NCBI GenBank assembly: GCA_023140195.1
Contig: JAGLME010000045.1
Location: 1 to 42,978, forward strand
DNA length: 42,978 nt
Reading direction: 5' to 3'
Source: Thermoplasmata archaeon
Lineage (GTDB): Archaea > Thermoplasmatota > Thermoplasmata > RBG-16-68-12 > SOIM01
Part shown: positions 25,532 to 33,516 of the stretch, one piece after another
How positions within the stretch are numbered: the stretch's first letter is position 1
Layout of the letters: each line of letters opens with the position of its first letter
The notes under the pieces: generated by a model
Database searches by the model: none
What the model saw: the letters and a program-made list of their open reading frames with translations, nothing else
What the model was told of the DNA's origin: nothing
Position numbers and translations under genes: made by a program

Positions 25532-27217
25532 ATGACAAATCCTTCGGTAGTCGTGTCAGTTGTGGCGTTCGCTGTGAACTTGGTCCTTGGTGCATATGTT
25601 CTCAGGAAGAACCCTGGCGGTGCCGCGAACCGGTCCTTTGCTCTCCTCATGGGCAGCTTCGTTATCTGGGATCTTTCGGAAGGAGTTCTCAGGTACATCG
25701 ATAATGGCGGGGACCCCGCAATGATGTTCTGGCTCAGGCTTGAATGGACCGGGATAGCAGCTATCGGAGGAGTATTGGTACATTTCGTTCTCTCCTATCC
25801 AACGAAGAAGGGGATTCTCGAATGGAAGCCCACATATGTACTGATATATGCCCCCACTTTCCTAATCATTGGGCTTGTCTGGGCCACGGACCTCGTCGTT
25901 GATGGCATCGCTCACGGCCCTCTCGGATATGACGCTGCCGTAGGTTCTGCCTATCCACTGATGGCTGCGATATACACAATCCAGATCTTTGTTGCATTGA
26001 CCGTCCTGTTGAGGACGTACAGAACCAGCGAGGTCCAGATCATAAGGAAGAGGTCCAGGATCCTCCTGATAGGAGTCGCCGTCCCAGTCATCGTGGGTTC
26101 GGTAACCGAGACCTTCCTGCCAGCTCTCATTGACATACCCACAAGACTCGGTATCGGGAGCATCTATACGGTGATAATGGGTATCTTCGCCGCATACGCC
26201 ATAATGAAATACAAACTTCTGATTATCGAGCCGACCGTTGAGGAGTATAGACCCGCCAAGATAGAGTTCACCGTTGATGCTGGACACAACAACTTGGTGG
26301 AATCCAGCGACTCATCCTACGCCTTCAATGCATTCAGGAACATCGTTTCTGATACTCCTGGCCTGTGCATCACAACCACTTTCCCGGAGAAGATCAGACG
26401 GAAGTATGGCCTGGAGAAGACCCCTATAGTATGGATCTCCAAGACCTCACTGGGTGAGATGACGTTCAAACCATCTGACCTGAACTTCGAGATCTCTCAG
26501 ACCGCCACCAAGTTCATGCGCGACAACCCGAGGACTTCAGTGATATTCGATGACCTCGAGTATCTCGTCGAGATCGCTGGCTTTGATGATGTCATCAGAT
26601 TCGTCAAGATACTCACAGATGTCGGGTCGGCCAGCAACTCCACTGTGGTCGTTCCTTTGGATCCTAACGCGATCGATGAACGGGAGCTTTTCGTCATCAA
26701 GGGGAGTTTCGATTCGATAAGGGATGTTACCCACCTCAAGGTTGAATCCACTGCAGCGATCGACGACCGTCTCGTAAACAGCATTCTGTTCGCTGACACC
26801 CGGGACGAATGCCTTGAGCAGTTCAAACAAGGACTTGGAGGGGGTCGAGGTCTGTTCATAACCACTATCCACCCTCAGAAGATCATCCCGTCTTTGGGGA
26901 TACAGAACGTGGATTTCATCTGGCTCTCCGAGTCGGAGGAGTCGCCTGGGTCCGTCGGCCCAGCCGGACTGAAGTATGAGGTGTTCAGGGATGTCATCAA
27001 GTTCATCGAGGCCAATCCCGCCCATGTTATCCTGTTCGAAGGGCTTGAGTACCTCACATCCACGATTGGATTCTCGGAGGTTCTGGAGTTCCTTCAGTCT
27101 GTAATAGACCTCACATCCTCCAAGGGCACCAGACTTCTTGTTCCGGTGCATCCAAAAGCATTCGGCGATAGGGAACTCGGGATAATCCAGAGAAGGTTCG
27201 ATCTCATCATCGGCTGA
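25532..27217 (+). CDS. 7TM sensor-like membrane protein with two DUF835 domains
   Basis: In 561 residues, about seven hydrophobic segments (near 5-24, 36-52, 68-90, 101-122, 138-161, 175-195, 208-226) resemble the N-terminal 7TM region of histidine kinases. No kinase domain follows. Instead there are two tandem DUF835 domains (about 253-395 and 410-561), each with a PIVWIS/FIWLSE-like strand and a VIFDDLEYL or ILFEGLEYL motif, followed by VPLDPNA or VPVHPKA and then a DERELF/GDRELG element. DUF835 resembles a KaiC-like fold without a P-loop and is common in archaeal signalling proteins; its biochemical role is unknown. It is co-transcribed with the KaiC-like ATPase. Its stop codon abuts that of the RHH gene on the opposite strand. 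Confidence 0.85.
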   Translation: MTNPSVVVSVVAFAVNLVLGAYVLRKNPGGAANRSFALLMGSFVIWDLSEGVLRYIDNGGDPAMMFWLRLEWTGIAAIGGVLVHFVLSYPTKKGILEWKPTYVLIYAPTFLIIGLVWATDLVVDGIAHGPLGYDAAVGSAYPLMAAIYTIQIFVALTVLLRTYRTSEVQIIRKRSRILLIGVAVPVIVGSVTETFLPALIDIPTRLGIGSIYTVIMGIFAAYAIMKYKLLIIEPTVEEYRPAKIEFTVDAGHNNLVESSDSSYAFNAFRNIVSDTPGLCITTTFPEKIRRKYGLEKTPIVWISKTSLGEMTFKPSDLNFEISQTATKFMRDNPRTSVIFDDLEYLVEIAGFDDVIRFVKILTDVGSASNSTVVVPLDPNAIDERELFVIKGSFDSIRDVTHLKVESTAAIDDRLVNSILFADTRDECLEQFKQGLGGGRGLFITTIHPQKIIPSLGIQNVDFIWLSESEESPGSVGPAGLKYEVFRDVIKFIEANPAHVILFEGLEYLTSTIGFSEVLEFLQSVIDLTSSKGTRLLVPVHPKAFGDRELGIIQRRFDLIIG

Positions 27218-27412
27218 TCATTTCATATCCTTCGTCAGGACCTCCCACAGCTTCTCCTGGAAAAGATACTCTGAATCAACAATTCTCTTCATGAAGTTTA
27301 CTATCTGACCCTGGGGGTCCAGCCCATTCTCTTTGCAGAAGTCCTTGTACCTTTGAAGGAGCTTCGCATCAATCCTTATGTTATACTGAGATTTCTCTGA
27401 ACCCTTCCTCAT
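27218..27412 (-). CDS. Small ribbon-helix-helix-like DNA-binding protein
   Basis: This 64-residue protein has the RHH pattern: a short strand (SQYNIRID), a basic helix (KLLQRYKDFCKENG), the turn LDPQG and a second helix (QIVNFMKRIVDSE). It probably dimerises and binds inverted repeats. It is divergent from the terpene-synthase-like gene; three inverted repeats at 27424-27440, 27453-27470 and 27515-27528 lie between them, as expected for an autoregulated local repressor (inference). Its stop codon directly abuts the stop of the 7TM-DUF835 gene. An antitoxin role is an alternative, but no toxin is adjacent. Confidence 0.62.
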   Translation of the reverse strand: MRKGSEKSQYNIRIDAKLLQRYKDFCKENGLDPQGQIVNFMKRIVDSEYLFQEKLWEVLTKDMK

Positions 27413-27423
27413 CTGTTTGGATG

Positions 27424-27440
27424 AGTATCAATGCGATACT
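27424..27440. promoter_or_regulatory. Inverted repeat near the RHH gene start (operator candidate)
   Basis: AGTATC and GATACT form perfect arms around a five-base spacer. It lies about 12 bases upstream of the RHH start codon, a position suited to autoregulation. Confidence 0.45.
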
Positions 27441-27452
27441 TCTAACTTTCTC

Positions 27453-27470
27453 TTGTATGTTATGATACAA
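27453..27470. promoter_or_regulatory. Inverted repeat TTGTAT-N6-ATACAA (operator candidate)
   Basis: Perfect six-base arms at 27453-27458 and 27465-27470. The site is between the likely RHH TATA region (about 27473-27480 on the minus strand) and the RHH start, and upstream of the terpene synthase TATA box. The shared GTAT/ATAC core links it to the repeat at 27424-27440. Confidence 0.45.
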
Positions 27471-27490
27471 ATAATAGAATATGTAGCAAA

Positions 27491-27500
27491 TTATATATAG
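27491..27500 (+). promoter_or_regulatory. TATA box for the terpene-synthase-like gene
   Basis: TTATATATAG. Initiation about 25 bases on falls inside the palindrome at 27515-27528. An AGGAG at 27545-27549 is the likely, unusually close, ribosome-binding site for the ATG at 27552. Confidence 0.55.
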
Positions 27501-27514
27501 ATATAGCAGATTAC

Positions 27515-27528
27515 CATTATCGATAATG
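27515..27528. promoter_or_regulatory. Perfect 14-base palindrome over the predicted transcription start (operator candidate)
   Basis: CATTATCGATAATG is a perfect palindrome. Its position over the expected start site of the terpene-synthase-like gene would let a bound dimer block initiation. Binding by the neighbouring RHH protein is inference. Confidence 0.45.
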
Positions 27529-27551
27529 AGAACAGGGGGCGGAAAGGAGAT

Positions 27552-28511
27552 ATGGGAACGTCAGCCAGAGGAGTTGTCGAGGAGATAACACGGACTCATG
27601 ACATTTTCGACGCCATGAAGTTCGAGAATAGGGGCGAGCTCTTCCCCATGCTCGTCAGAATGGGCATCAGGAACATGACCTTGTGGGAGGCCATGAACAA
27701 GGCGAACGAGATAACCACTCTATCCTGCGTCCCCGAGCGTTACTTCGAAAGATTGGTCCACACCAAGAACCTCGCTACTCTTTTCACTGTTCTGATTGAC
27801 GACGTTGTAGACAAGCAGAAGGACAGAAAGCTGTTGAATGAGATCTCCGCAATCCCTTACGAAGAGGAGATGGGCGTCGTTCTGGTTTCCGATCGAAGCG
27901 ATACGTCTTCCCTTTCCTTGGCCAGAGGAGCCTGGAAACAGATACTATCCTTCCTCAAGACCGGACCCCAATTCAATCAATATAAGGATCTGCTGCTTTT
28001 CGATATAGGTGAACTGATCCAGTGCCAGAGATACAATTTCACCATCAATGTTACCCCCTCCCTCTGCAATACCGAGGAGTATATCGCATACGGGACCCAC
28101 AACTTCAACGTGAAGCCCCACATGACCATGGACCTCATATTCTCCCCCGAATTCGACAAGAACGAGCTCTCCGCCTTCAGGTCAGCCCTGCACCACATAC
28201 AGATCGCAGTTCAACTTGTGAACGACATCTACACTATCGAGAGGGAAATCAGCGACGAGGTCTCTTTTGGCAATTATGCGACCATTTACGCTCTGGAGAA
28301 CGACGGCATCGGCATCAATGATGTGTACGACGGGACCGCATTCGAGGTCTTGGAGAACTTCGCCATGGACAAGTTCGACAGGCTCTGGGAGTTTCACATG
28401 GGTGAGGCGAAGAGATTCCTGAGGGACGTAAGGTCCTTCGATGTCGGGAGGTTCCTCACATCCGCCTTCAAGATCAAACTGATGTACGAGCTAGCCTGCG
28501 GTCTGATGTAG
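27552..28511 (+). CDS. Class I terpene-synthase-like protein
   Basis: The 319-residue, mostly helical protein carries both metal-binding motifs of class I terpene cyclases. The Asp-rich motif is IDDVVDKQKD (DDxxD at 83-87). The NSE/DTE motif is NDIYTIERE (Asn224, Thr228, Glu232). The spacing (about 140 residues) and total length fit single-domain microbial terpene synthases, which convert prenyl diphosphates to cyclic or linear terpenes. Prenyl transferases would have a second DDxxD instead. The usual pyrophosphate-sensing Arg, expected about 46 residues before the NSE motif, is not evident; the segment there reads EYIAYGTHNFNVKP. No prenyltransferase or tailoring enzyme is adjacent, so substrate and product are open. 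Divergent RHH gene and palindromes suggest regulation. A non-cyclising or inactive relative is the main alternative. Confidence 0.68.
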   Translation: MGTSARGVVEEITRTHDIFDAMKFENRGELFPMLVRMGIRNMTLWEAMNKANEITTLSCVPERYFERLVHTKNLATLFTVLIDDVVDKQKDRKLLNEISAIPYEEEMGVVLVSDRSDTSSLSLARGAWKQILSFLKTGPQFNQYKDLLLFDIGELIQCQRYNFTINVTPSLCNTEEYIAYGTHNFNVKPHMTMDLIFSPEFDKNELSAFRSALHHIQIAVQLVNDIYTIEREISDEVSFGNYATIYALENDGIGINDVYDGTAFEVLENFAMDKFDRLWEFHMGEAKRFLRDVRSFDVGRFLTSAFKIKLMYELACGLM

Positions 28512-28543
28512 TTGTCTTCTCATAACACAGGATCGGATAGCCC

Positions 28544-30091
28544 TTATCCTTTCACTACCTTTCTGACCAACCTGGGCATCTCTTCCAGTCTCTCTCTGGC
28601 TATCGCTTCGTAGAATTGTATCATGATGCCTACGGCTAGCAGGACACCAGTTCCGCTTGCATTGCCCACGGTCCCTATCATGTCGGCTCCAGCGGCCAAA
28701 CCACCGACGGCAGCTCCGCTAATCACGGTCACTGCAGGGATATACCTCTCCAGCACCCTCTTGAACGTTCTTGGCGTACGACGGAATCCTGGGATCTGCA
28801 TACCGCTTGATTCTATCTGCTTCGCGACGGCCTCAGGCCCCATGTTGGTCGTTTCTATCCAGAACTTGGCGAACATGATGGATCCCAGGACCATGGCAGT
28901 CACATAGACCAGCACGTGGACTAGAACCTGCCAATATTCATGCCCCCGCATAAGATAGCCGTAGCTATCAGGGTTCATTAACGGTAGGAGCCAGTCCCCC
29001 ACACCCATGACTGTTGAGAGATAATATGCAATGCCGGATGTTGCCGTTGTTTGACTTATGCCAAGAGTATCAGCCACATCCCTGGTCGGATATGCCCCTA
29101 TCATCCAGTTCTGTCCTACGATGGGCCAGTCTGGGTTCTGCCAGAAAAGCAGGGAGAACATGCTGACGTTCGCAAGGACGGCCGCCATCAGGATAACAGG
29201 GATGTTGGACGCGTAGATGAGCCTGATAGGATACCTTCCTCTGGCACCTCTGACGGTAGCGTGGGCTAACGGGAGCTCGATCCGCATGGATTCTGCATAC
29301 GCTACTATGAGGAATATCACGATAGTTCCCACTAATGCTATCATCGGGTTCGGGTTCGCTAGGAGGATTCCCTCGTATCCGCCCTGCGCCATCTGAGAGG
29401 CGCTGTTGTGGGTGAGGTAATAGACGGTCTTTGGGATCGTTCCCGCCGGAATTGGACTCCCCGCACTGGCCGGCAGCCAGTTGAATGTCCCAACGAATAT
29501 CTGCTGGGCAACTCCCGCTGCTATGAAAAGGCTGATACCGCTCCCTATCCCCCATTTGGAGACCACCTCGTCCATGAGGAAGACCAGATAGCTTCCCATG
29601 ATGAGCTGCACTATTATGATGCTTCTCGCCCACTCCATACCAACAGAGCCCGTAAGAGCCGCAGAAGGCTGCAGAAAGCCGAAGACCTGAGGGATGGACT
29701 CGACGATTATCATCGTTATGACCAGGAACTTCTGCGTTCCCTGATAGACCGCCTTGTCTTCCTCCTTCGACAGGTCCAGCTTTATGATCTTGGCCCCGAC
29801 GAAGAGCTGCATGATGATAGAGCCCGTGACTATCGGCCCGATACCCAGATGCATCAAGGAACCTTGCGCACCTGCCAGAATAACCCTCAAACTGGCGAAC
29901 ATGTCCACCGTTTCGGCTTGGTCCAGGCCGTACAGGAAGACGTTCGTCATGACAAAATAGAGACAAAGGATCAGGATGACCCAGCCCATCTTCTGTTTAA
30001 AATGAACCGATTTGTCTGGGCGTGTCACGGCTGGAAGCCTGTCCGTAAGCGGTTTCAGCCGGTACAGGAGGCTCTGGCCTTCCTCTGCCAT
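28544..30091 (-). CDS. secY: Preprotein translocase subunit SecY
   Basis: The 515-residue polytopic membrane protein has the SecY order of about ten membrane segments. TM2 plug-side sequences (GIGPIVTGSIIMQL) and the TM5-TM7 region with the RIELPLAHATVRGARGR cytosolic loop are visible, as are the C-terminal loop GFRRTPRTFKRVLERY and GNASGTGVLLAVGIM. It forms the protein-conducting channel with SecE and Sbh. It is the last gene of the ribosomal superoperon, three bases after L15. The adenylate kinase gene that often follows secY in archaea is absent; the gene ends convergently with the terpene-synthase-like gene 32 bases away. Confidence 0.97.
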   Translation of the reverse strand: MAEEGQSLLYRLKPLTDRLPAVTRPDKSVHFKQKMGWVILILCLYFVMTNVFLYGLDQAETVDMFASLRVILAGAQGSLMHLGIGPIVTGSIIMQLFVGAKIIKLDLSKEEDKAVYQGTQKFLVITMIIVESIPQVFGFLQPSAALTGSVGMEWARSIIIVQLIMGSYLVFLMDEVVSKWGIGSGISLFIAAGVAQQIFVGTFNWLPASAGSPIPAGTIPKTVYYLTHNSASQMAQGGYEGILLANPNPMIALVGTIVIFLIVAYAESMRIELPLAHATVRGARGRYPIRLIYASNIPVILMAAVLANVSMFSLLFWQNPDWPIVGQNWMIGAYPTRDVADTLGISQTTATSGIAYYLSTVMGVGDWLLPLMNPDSYGYLMRGHEYWQVLVHVLVYVTAMVLGSIMFAKFWIETTNMGPEAVAKQIESSGMQIPGFRRTPRTFKRVLERYIPAVTVISGAAVGGLAAGADMIGTVGNASGTGVLLAVGIMIQFYEAIARERLEEMPRLVRKVVKG

Positions 30092-30094
30092 CTA

Positions 30095-30565
30095 TTATTC
30101 CTCTTCTTCTTGAACTGGCTCAGGCACTTCTTCCTCTTCTTCATGAAGTGTCTGAACTGCCCCGCCTGCCTCCACAATCTTGCTCTCTGCTTTGCTCGAG
30201 GCCTCCGGGACGATGATCGTCATCTTCCTGCTCACATATCCTCTCCCAAGGAGCTTGTCGATGCCAATGGATGACAGGTCAAGTGTGACCATGTCCTTCT
30301 CTTCCTTGGCGATCCCCATCTCCACGAACTCCCCCAGCCTCTCTCCGATTTCTGATATGTTGATCGACCTTTTCTTGTTGGCAAGCGAGGGATGTCGTTT
30401 GAATCCGTGTCTGCCGAAGTGATCTGGCATGTATTTGATCATGTGCATGACCTTGTGCTTGTGTAGCCCGGCGTTCCCCCTTCCGCCCCGGAGTCCAGCA
30501 CCTCTGCCGGCCTTGTGACCTCTTCCGTGGGTCCTCTTTCCTCTGAACTTCTTGGATCTTCCCAT
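30095..30565 (-). CDS. rpl15: Ribosomal protein uL15
   Basis: 156 residues starting MGRSKKFRGKRTHGRG, the conserved archaeal L15 N-terminus, followed by GHKAGRGAGLRGGRGNAG. I chose the ATG at 30565, five bases after the L30 stop and with GAGGGG about eight bases upstream, over the TTG at 30580, which would overlap L30. The C-terminus ends in an acidic tail (HEEEEEVPEPVQEEEE) not usual in this protein. L15 binds 23S rRNA and is needed for late large-subunit assembly. Confidence 0.95.
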   Translation of the reverse strand: MGRSKKFRGKRTHGRGHKAGRGAGLRGGRGNAGLHKHKVMHMIKYMPDHFGRHGFKRHPSLANKKRSINISEIGERLGEFVEMGIAKEEKDMVTLDLSSIGIDKLLGRGYVSRKMTIIVPEASSKAESKIVEAGGAVQTLHEEEEEVPEPVQEEEE

Positions 30566-30569
30566 GTCA

Positions 30570-31043
30570 TTACCCCTCAAAGATCATCCTGTCGACCAGG
30601 TCGTTTATCTTCTCTCCTCGGTATCCCAATGCTCCGCCTTCGACAAAGGTCCTCTTTATTCCTTCGTACCCTTTGATGGGTGGATGCAGGCGGATTACAG
30701 GCTTCACAGACTCCAGGTTCACGAATCTCTCTTTGTCCTCGCAAACCGCTTTTGAGAACGCAATCAGTGATTTGTATTTGGTGTTCTTTTTCACATAAGC
30801 GTCAGTTATTCCCTTTCCGCTCTCCAGACGCCCTTTCTTCAGAATGAGCTTTGCCAGTGTCTCTGGTCTGAGCTCTCCCCAGGTGATATAGTCCTTTGCC
30901 TTCCTCAGCATGCCTTCTGTTGCTGGGTCATTGGGAAGTATCACGCAGTGGTTGACACGGTTGAGCCGAAGCATCATGAGCGTGTCGCTAATGTCCCCGC
31001 GGACGTTGACCGTGCCTCTCACCCTGATGGCCGCGTAGCTCAT
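30570..31043 (-). CDS. rpl30: Ribosomal protein uL30
   Basis: 157 residues, the archaeal long form, with [31 protein letters not shown] and a C-terminal [14 protein letters not shown] that is typical of archaeal and eukaryotic L7/L30. It overlaps the end of S5 by four bases (ATGA), implying translational coupling. Large-subunit protein. Confidence 0.96.
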   Translation of the reverse strand: MSYAAIRVRGTVNVRGDISDTLMMLRLNRVNHCVILPNDPATEGMLRKAKDYITWGELRPETLAKLILKKGRLESGKGITDAYVKKNTKYKSLIAFSKAVCEDKERFVNLESVKPVIRLHPPIKGYEGIKRTFVEGGALGYRGEKINDLVDRMIFEG

Positions 31044-31882
31044 TCCTTCTTCACCTTCTTCTTGTTTGACTTATCATCGGTCTCTTTCTTTTCCTTGACT
31101 GGCTTCTTCTCCTTCTCGGTTTCCTTTTCCTCAGGTTCATCCTTCTTTTCAGGCTTCTTCGCTTCCTTCTCAACCTTCTCTTCAGACTCTGCTTTGGCCT
31201 TTTCCTCAGGTGGAGATTCTGGCTCCTCAATGATCTCTATGGGGCCAGAGACTATATGCAGATCCTCGATTTGTCTTCTTGTTATCTTCGTTCTGGCGGT
31301 CTGTATGAGCGCATCAAAGGATGCCAACGCGTAGTTGACCGTTGTCTTTGTGTGACCCTTGGAGAATCCCCAGACGTCATTGAGACCTGCTAATCTCAGT
31401 ACATGCTTGGGAATCTTGGCAACTGCCAGTGCAATACCTCTGGGCGCTGGTTTGAATGTGACCGAGACCGATCCGGACTTTCCTGTGACTCGGAATGGTA
31501 GTGAATGGGCGGTACCGCAACCACACTCCCAGGACCCGCAACCTCTCTTGACCTCGACCATGTTCAGCTTCGCTGTCTCTATGGCCTTTCTGATCGTCGG
31601 ACCGACCTCTCTTCCCTTGCACAAGCCTAGTCCCACGAATCCATCTTCGTTCCCGACTACAACCGCGACCAAGAAATTGACCCTTCTTCCGGAGTCTGTC
31701 ATTCTCTGAACCATGTTGACATCCAAGACCTCATCTTCCAGACCAGGGAGCAGAATGTCCACTATCTCGGTCTCCCTCAGAGGCAGTCCCGAGTTCAAGG
31801 CCTCGGTCATCGTCTTTATCTCTCCATCGAGGACTTTTCGTCCCAATCGCGTCTTCGGAATCCAGTCATAGGATCGGCTCAC
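31040..31882 (-). CDS. rps5: Ribosomal protein uS5 with a long charged C-terminal tail
   Basis: 280 residues. The first 215 match archaeal S5 ([50 protein letters not shown]). The last 65 residues are almost entirely Lys and Glu with some Pro, much longer than usual archaeal S5. S5 sits near the decoding site and mRNA entry channel. It starts one base after the L18 stop and overlaps L30 by four bases. The Lys/Glu tail is presumably disordered and surface-exposed. Confidence 0.95.
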   Translation of the reverse strand: MSRSYDWIPKTRLGRKVLDGEIKTMTEALNSGLPLRETEIVDILLPGLEDEVLDVNMVQRMTDSGRRVNFLVAVVVGNEDGFVGLGLCKGREVGPTIRKAIETAKLNMVEVKRGCGSWECGCGTAHSLPFRVTGKSGSVSVTFKPAPRGIALAVAKIPKHVLRLAGLNDVWGFSKGHTKTTVNYALASFDALIQTARTKITRRQIEDLHIVSGPIEIIEEPESPPEEKAKAESEEKVEKEAKKPEKKDEPEEKETEKEKKPVKEKKETDDKSNKKKVKKE

Positions 31883-31883
31883 T

Positions 31884-32384
31884 CTATTCAGCCTCCATCT
31901 TCTTCAACACCTTATCGAAATCCGAACCCATCTTCTCGTCAATGTTCTTCCCTCGGATCCTGTCATCATCCGGCAATATGTCCTCACTGTGCGGGACACT
32001 AACACCTGCGTCAACTATCCCTCTGAGCGTGGCGAACACTCTGGAATCCTTGGTCGGATTGTAAAGTCCAATGTCCAGGACGGCCTTGTCGACCCCCGCC
32101 TTTGAAGCCCTCTTTCCCGCCAGATAACCTGTAAGATACGCTGCTGGCGCATTCTTCTTGGAATGTTTCCACCCGAGCGAGTCGAGCTCTTTGGAGATTG
32201 CGGACGCGACGATCAAGTCGCCTCCCATGTCAAATGTGGCGAACTGAACGCGAACGTACATGTTTGAACGCCTGACAATGGCTCTGGGAAGTCCGGACTT
32301 CAGCAATCTCTTCCTCTTCCTGTAATCGGTCTTGCTGACCTTCCTTCTCCGGAAGGGAACTCGATACCTGGGACCGTGTTTCAT
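31884..32384 (-). CDS. rpl18: Ribosomal protein uL18
   Basis: 166 residues with the archaeal L18 N-terminus ([21 protein letters not shown]), the LVVRRSN-equivalent [13 protein letters not shown], and [17 protein letters not shown]. It binds 5S rRNA with L5. It overlaps the end of L19e by four bases and is followed after one base by S5. Confidence 0.96.
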   Translation of the reverse strand: MKHGPRYRVPFRRRKVSKTDYRKRKRLLKSGLPRAIVRRSNMYVRVQFATFDMGGDLIVASAISKELDSLGWKHSKKNAPAAYLTGYLAGKRASKAGVDKAVLDIGLYNPTKDSRVFATLRGIVDAGVSVPHSEDILPDDDRIRGKNIDEKMGSDFDKVLKKMEAE

Positions 32385-32839
32385 TCGCTCTCCTCCTTTA
32401 ACAAACCCTGGGCCCTGAGTTGCTGCTCCAGGTGAGCCTTGCTTCTGAACATCCCGCCTTTGGACTGGCGGTAGAATGTTCTGTAGGTCCTTCTTTCGAT
32501 CTTGCCATCATCTCTCAGCTCTCTCAATCTCTCTCTCATAGGTCTGATTGTCTTTATCCAGCGTTCCTTCTTGGGATATCTAGCCTTCTTGGTTCCCTTT
32601 CGGCTGCCGTGGCCTTTGCGTCTGCCCTTCTTCTTCTGGGCCTTGGCCTTTCGGACGTTGCTCTTGGAGACACCTTTCTTCTGCCTTGCCTGGATCAGAC
32701 CTTCGTCTATGGCCGCCCGGATGTCGCTTCTCGTGATCTTTTCGGACACGTCATCGACATAGTCCGGGTGTATCCAGACCCTGTTCTCTCCGCATTTGAG
32801 AATCTCAGCTGCCATCCTTCTCTGGTTCTTAAGATTCAT
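32381..32839 (-). CDS. rpl19e: Ribosomal protein eL19
   Basis: 152 residues starting MNLKNQRRMAAEILKCGENRVW, the conserved L19e start. The frame is open 13 codons upstream, but those overlap L32e and do not match the family, so the ATG at 32839 is chosen. It overlaps the 3' end of L32e by 11 bases. Basic middle region (KAQKKKGRRKGHGSRKGTKKAR) and C-terminal helix are as in archaeal L19e. Confidence 0.95.
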   Translation of the reverse strand: MNLKNQRRMAAEILKCGENRVWIHPDYVDDVSEKITRSDIRAAIDEGLIQARQKKGVSKSNVRKAKAQKKKGRRKGHGSRKGTKKARYPKKERWIKTIRPMRERLRELRDDGKIERRTYRTFYRQSKGGMFRSKAHLEQQLRAQGLLKEESE

Positions 32840-33512
32840 GAAGCATGCTCCTGTTAAGGACCCTGATGCCCTTCTCATCCGCGACCTTCTCTATCTCCTC
32901 TCTCTTCCTGGTCCCGACCGAATGGCCTATCCTGGCGGCCTGCTTCTTGGGGTCCACATCTTCCAGGTCCTCCACTCTGAAGACCATCACTTCTTGGAAT
33001 CCTGATGGATGAAGTCCTCTCACAGCCTTGGGACCTCTGTAACCGGTTGAAACCAGATTTGGCCGGTACTTGTATCCCCGTCTCATCTTGGAGTGAAGTC
33101 CTCTTGGCTTTCTCCAACTGTCACCCAGTCTCACATATCTGAACCATTCCTGCCTCTTGAAGGCAGGTCTGGATTTGTTGATGCTCTCCCTCAACTTGAG
33201 CTGTTCCTTTGTTTTCTTGTCAAGTTTGGGCTTGACCTCAACGAAGTACTCCTCATCCGCGATCTCGACCTCCTCTTCCTCTCCGGCCTCGACATAATCG
33301 GTTAGTCTCTCTCGAAGTTCTGTGACCTTTCCCTCTGAATTCAGACCCAACGCTTCGCACATCTCAACGAGCTCAGCCTTCCTTGCCTTCTTGATTTCAC
33401 TGACCGTTGGCACTTCGGCTTTCTTCTTCTGGACCTTCTTCGCCTTGACCTCTTCCACGATTTCGGCCTCTTCTTCGACTATCTCAAGTTCTTCTTTCTC
33501 GTCTTCCGGCAA
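32829..33512 (-). CDS. rpl32e: Ribosomal protein eL32 with an N-terminal SAP-like extension
   Basis: 227 residues. The L32e core occupies about 105-227 (RPAFKRQEWFRYVRLGDSWR, GYRGPKAVRGLHPSGF, VGTRKREEI). The first 100 residues are an extension: an acidic stretch, a basic AKKVQKKK linker, and at about 38-73 a helix-hairpin-helix-like SAP pattern (KARKAELVEMCEALGL and GKVTELRERLTDYV). SAP motifs bind nucleic acid. Overlaps the L19e start by 11 bases. L32e itself binds 23S rRNA. Confidence 0.93.
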   Translation of the reverse strand: MPEDEKEELEIVEEEAEIVEEVKAKKVQKKKAEVPTVSEIKKARKAELVEMCEALGLNSEGKVTELRERLTDYVEAGEEEEVEIADEEYFVEVKPKLDKKTKEQLKLRESINKSRPAFKRQEWFRYVRLGDSWRKPRGLHSKMRRGYKYRPNLVSTGYRGPKAVRGLHPSGFQEVMVFRVEDLEDVDPKKQAARIGHSVGTRKREEIEKVADEKGIRVLNRSMLHES

Positions 33513-33516
33513 GTCG

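Noticed and set aside
27218..27412. Toxin-antitoxin interpretation of the RHH gene
   Set aside because: No small toxin-like gene is adjacent on the same strand; local repression of the synthase-like gene is the better explanation.
29070..29966. Shadow frame within secY
   Set aside because: Secondary frame of a clearly conserved gene.
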